Origin: Takifugu bimaculatus
Lineage: Eukaryota > Chordata > Actinopteri > Tetraodontiformes > Tetraodontidae
Assembly (NCBI GenBank): GCA_004026145.2
Contig: CP034992.1
Span: forward strand, 1,413,927 to 1,477,926
Length of the DNA stretch: 64,000 nucleotides
Direction of reading: 5' to 3'
The notes beneath the pieces were generated by a model. The model saw only the letters and a list, made by a program, of their open reading frames with translations. It was not told where the DNA came from and searched no databases. The position numbers were made by a program, and so were the translations under genes. The number at the start of each line of letters is the position of its first letter. Position 1 is the stretch's first letter. Of the stretch, positions 1 through 64,000 are shown one piece after another.

Positions 1-1827
1 ATTATTAGAAGCAAAAAACTTCTTTTTTGATAGCAACCTACAAGATTTCAAGTCCGTCCTTGAATAGAGGAAGCCACGTCACCCACTGTTGGACTAAAGT
101 AGGATGAAGACCAACGTTTTTCTGTGGTTTATTCTGGGACTTTGTTGGTGTGTGATGGAGATTAGGATGAAATACTTGATCGCTGTTGTAATGGTTTATC
201 GGCGCAGCTGCCACCATGTAAGCTGCCCGGACACTGATGACCACCAAATGCCATATCAGCCCATTGTAATATGTTAATAGATGTGAGCATCTGTGCAGCT
301 TCAGCATGCTGGACCTTGCCAATTTGAAGCCAAACCGGACAATTCCAATGATCCGGAAGGTGATTGGTTGGAAATGCACCTTCCCTGAAAGCATCAAACC
401 AGCAAGGCTTGATGCAGGCATGGAGATGCATTTGTGTGATTAAAACATAACACCTCTAAATATAACTGCTAAATTGGAGACGAGCGCACAGGCTGAAATG
501 CTTTGGTAGTGGTCGTCTCCTGTTCTGCCTCAGGTTTAACTGCAAGGCAGCTTTACGTTTATTGATCTGTTGCATCTCACAGAAACTCCGCTGAAACCAA
601 AGTACGTTTTAAAATAGGAAGCATAGAAGGGTGGATGAGGATTGATGTGCAACTCATTCTTGATTTGTTAACATGACCGCACAACAGTTCTCAAAAAGCC
701 CAAGACAATGCAGAGACGCTCGATGTCTCTTCATAAATATTAAAGATTTTGAAGCAAAAGCAGACTGAAATAGATTTTTTTGTGTGTGCATTAAATTAAA
801 GAATCAAATGTTCTGAAACCTTTCAAAGGAGCATATAGAGACTTCAAGAGGATTTCTTAATGCAGTCTGGACTGTCCAGATACGCTTTCCCAGGTAACAA
901 ATGTTGGCGTGCACTTGTAGCCTGTCACAATTGATGGAACACAGAAGTGACATTAAAAATATCCTGGGATAGGTGCACATGGAGTCCTGGTATAAAATTT
1001 TCATCGCGCGGTTTCTGCAGGAGGAATCGAAGTAATGCGTTATCAAGGTCATTTTTATTTCATGTGTGTCCTGGAAAGCAATAAGTACAAGACAGGGTGA
1101 AAGACGTCAGACATGCTGTGATGGGAGAACTTTCCATGTGTGGCCCTGCTGCCATTTTTGAGAAATTTCTCTCCACTTACGTCAACATTCATTTTCTCAG
1201 CCACAGGATATAGAGACGTGCTGAAGCTTAGTGTACTCGCACCAGCGGTAGCTGGGTAGGCAGACTGGGAGTTGTTGATTCATCCTGCGCTGTGCCTTCA
1301 GCTGCATTTCAAGCCCTTTGTTGGAGCAATGCCTGACTCCAGTTCCATAGCAGCAGGTCCCCAAAGAGCATAACCTCCTTGAAGACGCAGTTAATGATTG
1401 TAGAGACAGCTGATTGCTTAGTCTGATTCCCAGGTCATTAAGGACTGATTGTTTTTATCTTATTATTCACTCATTTGCTGTGGAGTTTGGTTATATTCTG
1501 TCTGATAGGTAATGCAGATGTTTGGTCTGAATTAAATTTGTAGCTGACTTGCATCTAATGACCAATCAACACCTTTTTGTCAATGCCCCTGGGGTTCTCT
1601 GCATTTAGAGCAGAAAAAGTTCTCTACATTAAACATCAGCAGTAAAACTGAGAGATAATAATCACTTACGGTTTGTATGTTTAACATTTATGCTTGTATG
1701 TTAAGTGTGTTTGAATTTCACAGTACAGTGTCCCTAAACCCAAGTAACAGTAGAGCTTTAGCCAGAGAAAATAGTTCTGTTTTCCAGGACAACATAATAA
1801 ATGAGGCTTTGGGCTGAGGTGCGTGCA

Positions 1828-1830
<3 letters not shown>

Positions 1831-1891
<61 letters not shown>
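1831..1891. repeat. (GT)n microsatellite
   Basis: About 60 bp of near-uninterrupted GT dinucleotides, preceded by a degenerate GCGTGCATGC start. The spurious His-Thr reading frames on the minus strand here come only from this repeat. Confidence 0.97.
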
Positions 1892-1892
<1 letters not shown>

Positions 1893-2125
1893 CCTTGCAG
1901 AAGTTGTTTGAGCTGAAATGTTGCTTTGATTGGTGAACAAAAATCTCTCCAACAGGAATTCATTTCTTCAGAAACAAAAATAAGCTAAATTGATAGTTAC
2001 AATCTGGCCTTAGTCATAATGGCAAAAAGAGACTTGAGAGAGAGACTTCAGAGTAACTGTGATCAATAGAGGCAGCGAAGTCAGTACTGATATGTCTCAG
2101 GAATATATACAGTATACATTTATAT

Positions 2126-2166
2126 AGATGGATGGATAGATAGAGACAGACAGATGGATAGATAGT
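2126..2166. repeat. Degenerate GATA/GATG tetranucleotide repeat
   Basis: Short run of TAGATGGATGGATAGATAGA-type tetranucleotides with GACA interruptions. It is a simple-sequence repeat with no gene function evident. Confidence 0.75.
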
Positions 2167-4911
2167 TATAATGAACACAGGAAAACATGTCAAAAGGAAA
2201 TTTCTTTGAATGAGTTGCCTGTAGTTTGTTTTCTTCGCTCTGTATTTCATTGACACAAATCTTTTAACACTGTTAAGCTGCGCAAAAACAATTATCCACC
2301 CACTGAGCATTGTGGAACATCAATTCTAAGAATGTGAAATTGTTGCCGACAAAGGAAGTTCAGAAACAAGAAGGGCTTACACCAGGGTTTCCAAACTGGG
2401 TTGCACGTGAAACTAAGGTTTTCATGTTTGAGCTGCCAAACAGCAGTGACGCACAACCAACAACCCAACTGCCCTGATTCCTCTCTGGATTTGAACTAGA
2501 ATTTTCCGAAACAGTGTTTGTCAATGTGAGCAATGATTGACCGCCAAGATCCAGGAAACGACACACGGCACCGCGTTGAATCTGCGTTTCGGATTTGTGA
2601 GAATGCTGCTGGATTTAAAGAAAGACCTCCGTGTGTCGCACAACTCTGGCAGCTGACAGTAGGAAACATAATAAACTGAAAAGACCCTTGGAGAGCGTAC
2701 TCCACAGTCGCATCAGTAAGCCATTCATGTTTTTCAAGAGGAATCCAGGACGCAAGAAAACGGTATAAACACAGCACATGTAAACAAGGCACAACCGGCA
2801 TCCCAGAATATGGTGTCAGTTATGATAGATGAAAAAGGAGGCTGCCAAATCTTCATCCTCAACACAATTGTTTACACAGTGCTGTGAATTTGACAAGCAA
2901 GTGCACTTAATGGTAATATGCTGTGCTTTTAGCCCCATCTCAGCATTTAGCATCTGTCATTTGGATTTCATTCAGATGCTGCTGTGTTTCCTGGTGCTGT
3001 TTATCTCTTTCATTCCTGTCCTGTAAATGGCCCAGTTGTAACCTAATCATATTACAGTAATTGTTCTACGTTGGCAATGCTTTATGATGTTCTGTCATTT
3101 GAAGAGTTTCGGTTTCAAGGCACCAAGTCCTCTGGGTAGCGTCTTCACCGGCTGCCTGAGCCAGCAACGTTTCCTAATTCAAACATTGTTGCGCAAGGCT
3201 CCTCCCAGGGAACGGCTTTAATTGACTGCCTAATAGGAGAAACGGCTCACAGTTACTGACGTGGGGTAGGGGGGGGGGATCTCTGGGAGTGCTGCGTCAC
3301 ATGTACTTACACGACATGCAGAAATCTCTAGACAAGGTCAAGTAATGTTTTGTGATTCGGATCCAAAGGGATTCCAAGATGTGGCTGGTGCCGCTGGGCG
3401 TGGTTGCTGTACGTAGAGCCAGTGTTTCCCAGCTCATTTAGAGCAACATAGGTGCTCGGCAGAACTGTCTTCCCCACAGGGCATCGTTATTTCCTTTGTC
3501 TGAATCCAAAGTTAATGGAAGAGCTGAGCTGCCAGAAAAATGTTACAAGTATATCCCGAACCCAATGTTGCGTTCTGCATATCTGTGTCTAAAATACGTG
3601 CAGCAGCGCACTTCTCTGCTGCTGACTGGATGATTCCAATGGAGAACATTTCCAAATTCAACTCGTTGCCCTCTGTCAGGGAAACCTTAAACAGATAACT
3701 GCCTGTTGACACCCCCCACCCCCCAGCCCCCCTTACCTCGCCATACAAACAGAAAAGAAGAAAGGGAAATTATCCTAATTAGGAATGTAAACGAGCGTGC
3801 AAGTTTTATGGGGCACCAGACTAATGAGTGCCTCCTGACTGACCCTGAGAGAGGAAGATTTGGAGTAGTTGATGAGTATATGATAATATAAAATGATAAT
3901 GTAAACACGGCTGCATTGTATTATTGATATTGGTTATGAAATTTCTCAGTATTTCAGGCAGAAATGGATCTGTTTTTTTATTTGTCCTTTATTTGAGAGG
4001 GGTTTTTTTTTACATAGAAAGGAGCAACAGCTTGAAGTGTCAGAAAAGGTGGTATTTTCATTTAATATCTAACTATATTAACGTGTTACTACTTTTAACA
4101 ATAGACCCAAATTGCATGCAGCAAATTTCCATATAGTGTTCATTAGTGCACCTACACAGTTGTTAAAAATAAATGTGCAATAGCTTTTTCTCTTCACCCT
4201 GGAATGACCTGGAATGGTAACACCTTTATTACTCATTTTAACACTATATTTCATGTACCACATTATGGGATAGAGGTACACTTTACAGGAGTTGCTACAT
4301 TAACAAGGAGATGCGGTTTTTTGGTTACTTGCTCTGTAAAACAGAGTAAAAGCTTGTAAATGTGAAATGTTTCTCAATTCAGAGAAAAAAGAAATTATAA
4401 TGAGGCCCCTTTTATTAATTACAGAACTCAGAAATTTGATTAAAATTGAGATTTATGTAACTAAACTCAAACTACATTTATACAACTGTGGCTCCACTGA
4501 AGATGTTATCATATTCACAGGTCCCCACTGAGGAGAAGGTATATAATCACCATATATCTGAGGCATTTTTGTGCCACTTAAGAGAGATGTATTTTTTATT
4601 TTCTTTAATGGTTCAGTCACAGTTGTAATTAAGATGTTTTTAGTTTTTAAGATGCAAAGAATCTATACATTTCCTGACCGCCTCTGTTGAAGACGGAACA
4701 CACATCGATCATAACATTCACTTAACGTGCGTAGGAGAGGAGCACGGCGTCTCGGGGGAGGAACGCGTGGAGCGGTAGAGCCCCCATCGACTGTGGCCCT
4801 CGAGATCAGGCCTCTTCAAATCAAAAACAAAACAGAGGTTCAACGTGTCGATAACGACGGAAGCTACGTCTATAATAAAGCGGCCACCTTTCTCATTTGC
4901 CCTCCAAACAT

Positions 4912-5625
4912 ATTCAGATTCAGATTCAGGTCCTTTATTGTCCCACGCGGGGAAATTTACAGCGCAACAACAGCAAGAGCACGCAGAGAAAAATAAGATA
5001 AAATAAAATAGAATAGAATTCGGAATATACAAAGAGGATATATTTTTTTTTCAATAATCCAGGTAAATGGATATTCAACCCTTGTGAGGGTGAATACAAT
5101 ATAAATATCAGAATATATAATATTCAGATTGTGCTAGCGGGCGTTATGTTTATTGTTATTTTATACAGGAAAGATCTGCGATACCTCTCCTCCACACAGC
5201 GAGGGTGGAGCAGCCGCTCACTGAAGGAGCTGCCCAGTGCTGTCAGGGTGTCCTGTAGGGTGGTGGGGGGGATGTGTTGTTCAACATGGATGACAGCTTA
5301 GCCATCATCCTCCCATTTCCCACCACCTCCACCGAGTCCAGGGGACGTCCCAGGACAGAGCTGGCCCTCCTTACCAGTCTGTCCATCCTCTTCCTGTCCC
5401 TGTCCGTGATGCTGCTGGACCAGCAGACAACCCCATAGAAGATGGCTGATCCACCACAGAGTCATAGAAAGTCCTCAGGAGTGGTCCCTGCGCTCCAAAA
5501 GACCCCAGCCTCCTGAGCAGGAACAGTCTGCTATTGGCCTTCTTGACAAGGGCGTCTGTGTTGTGTGTCCAGTCCAGGTTATTGTGAACACCCAGGTACT
5601 TATAGGACTCCACTGACTTATATTA
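4912..5625 (-). mobile_element. 5'-truncated LINE retrotransposon (reverse transcriptase C-terminal remnant)
   Basis: Read on the minus strand, 5613-5371 encodes the region just after the reverse-transcriptase core that is typical of fish non-LTR elements: YKYLGVH, LDWTHNTDALVKKANSRLF, LLRRLGSF, and an LLRTFYDSVV segment. The homologous reading then continues in another frame (IFYGVVCW, then RRASSVLG) down to about 5290, so the copy carries at least one frameshift near 5455. The minus-strand 3' end lies at 4912-4930 as a short GAATCT repeat next to a GGACAATAAAGGA segment, the kind of microsatellite-like tail seen in L2/CR1/Rex-like elements. The endonuclease and most of the polymerase are missing. 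It is a dead 5'-truncated insertion upstream of the contactin gene. The clade is uncertain. Confidence 0.85.
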
Positions 5626-6120
5626 TCTCCTCTCTAATGAATTCAAATTCAAGGCTCAGTTTCCTGGAGAATCATCTGATGGAGAATAACACGTATCAGT
5701 GAACTAAATACATCTTTTAGTGTATGTGACCCGTGTTGATCCATATTGTCCTCTGATTCCTCTCTTGGCTCTGTAGTTGCAGGATCGTGTAGTGTCGCAG
5801 TAGATTTTAATACTCAACCTTGAACTTCATCGTAACACTCTCTCTACTTATATTATTGCTCAAGATACTTGTATCGCTATATACATTTTCTTGTAAATGC
5901 CCTTTTAAGTATGGAGTGTTTCACACTAAGCATCGTTACATTCCGTGCTGGAGTCAAGTGTGTAAACCTCCCACGGAGCATCTGTTAAGAGCACAGCTGG
6001 AAATGCTCCGTAGTCAGAACATTTTTCACTTTGCGTTTACTCGGCATCAGGTAAATAGATTGGAGCAGAAATAGGATTGCACAAGTTAGAGGCTTCTCAT
6101 TGGGGTGTATTCTTTCTCTG

Positions 6121-6145
6121 CTGGGCGCGGGCGGGGGCGGGGTCA
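6121..6145. promoter_or_regulatory. GC-box cluster (Sp1/KLF-like)
   Basis: GGGCGCGGGCGGGGGCGGGG contains overlapping GGGCGG/GGGGCGG cores in AT-rich surroundings. Such clusters are common in TATA-less promoters. It lies about 2.4 kb upstream of the contactin start codon in the same orientation. Promoter function is inference only: no start site or 5' exon can be seen. Confidence 0.35.
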
Positions 6146-7437
6146 GGTTACAGGCCTAACTAACCAGGAGAAATGAGCAGAGTGACTTCAGGCTCCATCA
6201 GGGGGAGTCAGGAGGGTTGTCCAAACGGCTTGATGCTCCAGCCACCAGCCGAGCAGATCAAACAGGCACCGGCTTAAAAGGCAGAATTTCACAGAATTTA
6301 CAAGATTTAATTAGGCTAAAAGCTTCTCTGTGCGTAAAGCGACGTTTTTCATCACTGAGCTGGGAGAGGACCGACTCTGACAAGCCTGCGTGAGGTGTGT
6401 GAGATAAGAGATCTGTTGTCTGTAGGTGGAGGCAGACCTGCAAAGAGGAGAGTCGGGGATGAATCTATTCGGGGTTACGCTACACTTCCAAGATGTGTTT
6501 TTCCGTGGCTTTGTTCCGCTCTTTCTCGCTGTGTTTTCAAACTTTCTGCTGCCTATGCTAAATCACAGCAGGGGGAACAAAAGGGAGTTCTTCTGGAAAA
6601 AAAACCCCAACAAATCCTTGAAATTTTTGAGAGGTTTATATCAAACACACCTCAACTCTATAACTCTTTCTACCCAGTAGGCGCTAGATTAATACTGCTT
6701 GCTTCCTGGAGGGGCTGCGAAATACATTTTAGTTTCCACTGGTTGTTTTGCTTTGATTGCTTAGTTGTTGCAGCTTCCCCAGAAGTGTCTGAGGTACTGG
6801 CGAAATGGAAGAATCTCAGTATTTCATTGTGTCCTATTTAAGCCCTGTTTGCTTAACTAATTCTTCCTTCCAAGTATGTGTGAAATTGATTTCAAAGTTT
6901 AGCCCAGAAACATAAATGTAGTTTATTGAGACTTTGGAAGTCGGTGGCACTGCTGGCTGAATTTTGTCATCAGCTCGAGGAGGTGCAAATGTGCATCAAG
7001 TTGTGAAGGAAACATTAAAGGAAATTCTGAATCAAATCAAAAATATTTTAAGAATATTTTAACTTCAATGGATGCTCAAATGCAGCCTCTGTTGCCTCCC
7101 AACTCTTCAGTTCTTAGCAGTAATCAGCCTGTATAATGGATCCTATGGTGGGATTCAGCACTATTGAAACTCCTTCAGCTTATCACAAAGGCCATTTCCA
7201 TATTGTAAATAGAGGCAGCTAGTAATCCAACGTTTTGCTCGAGTGACCCTAGAAATGACTGAAACCAACATAATGTTTAAATATACTTCTTTTTTTTTGA
7301 ACAATTTGGCCATGTTTGCGACAAAACAGAGACGATATCCTGAAAACCCCTTTTGCTAGAACATGAGGTCTAGACGTGTGCTGTTATTTCTTGCTGCTTA
7401 CACTTGTAGCTTACACCGTACACACTAAGAGTGATAA

Positions 7438-7453
7438 CACACACACACACACA
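7438..7453. repeat. Short (CA)n tract
   Basis: About 16 bp of CA dinucleotides, immediately upstream of the CpG-dense patch. Confidence 0.8.
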
Positions 7454-7494
7454 TGCATGAGTGGAACGCGTTACAATAAATGACATGTGTCTGC

Positions 7495-7602
7495 GCAGAG
7501 ACACGCGCCGCGCTGTGAAGGTGGGCTGCTATCAGGAGGGCGCCGGTGCCGCGACATAAACAGGCTCTGATCTAAATGGGTCTGGAACGCCGGCCCCATT
7601 GG
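7495..7602. promoter_or_regulatory. CpG-dense patch, possible promoter or 5' exon
   Basis: Roughly 100 bp rich in CpG (for example ACGCGCCGCGCTG, GGGCGCCGGTGCCGCGAC and ACGCCGGCCCC) in an otherwise CpG-poor, AT-rich upstream region. It lies about 0.9 kb before the predicted UTR acceptor at 8518. It is a reasonable place to look for a transcription start, but nothing in the sequence proves one. Confidence 0.3.
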
Positions 7603-8567
7603 CAGCATCGTGGCTTCATCAATGCGCAGCACAGTTAGGCTGCTGATATTTCAGGGTTATAGATTTTAACTCGCACAAACAGTCCGCTCAGGATCAATGA
7701 GTCAAGCAGACTAGACTAACTTATCAAACAGACAAGCAGGAAATACTGACTGCTAAAGAAAAGTGTATGTGTGCTGGATATATATGAGGAATTCTGGGCT
7801 ATAAATCATTTTTTTTATCAGTGTCACCACTGTGCATCACATTTAAACCGTACTAAATAATTGGGGTTTCCCGTTAAAGCCATGCTTCACACACACTCCT
7901 CTCTCTTTTATTGTATTTTTCAACCTGAGCTTTCTTCTCAACAGCCAGCAGCTTCTCTCCTGTCACGATGGAGCCGAGAGCTGCCACTCAACCAAGTTTT
8001 AATTCCAACTCCTGGGAGATAGCGCTCTATTTTGAGGAGAGTAAAGGACAAAATCGTTGTGAAATTCCTTCTAGATGTTTGCGAACGTCTCATTTTTGAC
8101 TTCTCACTTTTGAGAGGATAAAAGCTGTGAGGCTTGAAGCAAGAACAATGCTGCAGCGCCACAATTGATAGGAGTGGCTTTGCTTTGAGAGAGACTTAAA
8201 AGTCACTCTCCCCAGAGTTTCCCAATAGTTGGAATCAATAGAAATGAAGTATTTTGTGTACTTTTGCCAAACACTCCACAATGACTTCCTTTTGTATTTT
8301 CAGGAATTTAACTCCACAAATAATAATAATAATAATAAAAAATGGAGCTTTGAAGGTCTTTAATTGTTGCCTCATTAAATATGTGTGTTTAAGTATGCCT
8401 GAAGCCACTTCACAGTGCACGGGGAAGATTGACAATCCTGCGCCTGCAACAACAAGCACTGACGTTGAAAGTTTGCCACCTACATGCTCATCTTTTCATT
8501 TTTGTCCTCTTTGAACAGGCGGAGAAACCTGAAAGGTTTGACTCGGATACCGTAACCCTGCGATTGG

Positions 8568-8573
8568 ATGTGA
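8568..8573 (+). promoter_or_regulatory. Start-stop upstream ORF (ATG-TGA) in cntn3 5' leader
   Basis: Within the presumed 5'UTR an ATG is followed directly by TGA, ending 27 nt before the main ATG and in the same frame. Start-stop elements are known in other eukaryotic genes to hold initiating ribosomes and lower downstream translation. The context is weak (T at -3), so leaky scanning is likely. Its presence in the mRNA depends on the 8518 acceptor. Confidence 0.45.
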
Positions 8574-8600
8574 GACTACTTCGACCCTATAAAAGTGAAG

Positions 8601-64000
<55,400 letters not shown>

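Larger units (their letters stand above)
1..8518. other. Upstream non-coding region
   Basis: I see no supportable protein-coding gene before the first contactin coding exon. Short open frames on both strands have no recognisable domains and are interrupted quickly. The region holds a (GT)n tract near 1831-1891, a GATA-type tetranucleotide stretch near 2126-2166, a broken LINE at 4912-5625, a GC-box cluster near 6121-6145 and a CpG-dense patch near 7495-7602. It may also contain one or more contactin 5'UTR exons and a promoter. Those cannot be placed from sequence alone because untranslated exons carry no coding signature. Confidence 0.6.

Noticed and set aside
38..421. 127-codon open frame on the minus strand at the left edge
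   Set aside because: No recognisable domain, composition like the surrounding non-coding DNA, and no convincing resemblance to any family I know.
8587..8595. CTATAAAAG, a perfect TATA-box look-alike just before the cntn3 ATG
   Set aside because: A TATA box here would put the transcription start about 15-20 nt downstream of the ATG and lose the start codon. It is more likely part of the 5'UTR.

Overview
This is a vertebrate nuclear window, most likely from a ray-finned (teleost) fish. The evidence is a split gene with canonical GT/AG introns of 0.5 to 12.4 kb, abundant (GT)n and (GA)n microsatellites, a broken LINE with the GAATCT-type 3' tail common in fish, and a tRNA-derived SINE ending in a typical fish LINE-like tail. 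There is no bacterial-style gene packing, and no rRNA, CRISPR or operon structure.

The only protein-coding gene I can support is the 5' part of a contactin, on the + strand. Its first coding exon is at 8601 and the window ends inside the eleventh coding exon at 64000. The eleven exons join without a frame error into 470 codons: a signal peptide, four complete C2-type immunoglobulin domains and the start of the fifth. From remembered vertebrate contactins the closest match is contactin-3 (CNTN3, BIG-1/PANG). The double-Met signal peptide, the LENFKT segment at the start of Ig2, the GVMGEYEPKIEVQF segment, NWRR in Ig3, and the GKPKPSYRW and NGAL segments of Ig4 all point there. The rest of Ig5, Ig6, the four fibronectin III domains and the GPI-anchor signal would lie beyond the right edge.

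Layout: 1-8518 is upstream sequence with no recognisable gene. It holds a (GT)n tract, a 5'-truncated LINE (4912-5625, minus strand), a GC-box cluster (about 6121-6145) and a CpG-dense patch (about 7495-7602). A probable 5'UTR/signal-peptide exon follows at 8519-8655. Intron 1 (12.4 kb) has a transcription-factor motif cluster near 11.6-11.75 kb. Exons 2-3 encode Ig1, 4-5 Ig2, 6-7 Ig3, 8-9 Ig4, and 10-11 start Ig5. The introns carry a foldback repeat (23.4 kb), a SINE (33.75-34.1 kb), a CCCTAA-rich fish repeat (36.5 kb), a 180-bp (GA)n tract (37.9 kb), and three microsatellites of 90 to 114 bp in intron 10.

Contactins are GPI-anchored neuronal adhesion molecules that work outside the cell in axon growth and synapse wiring, so the window describes one gene and not a multi-gene pathway. 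I found no convincing new biological system. The most useful second looks are a start-stop upstream ORF just before the contactin start codon, the regular pairing of exons with Ig domains, the candidate regulatory clusters, and the structured repeats.
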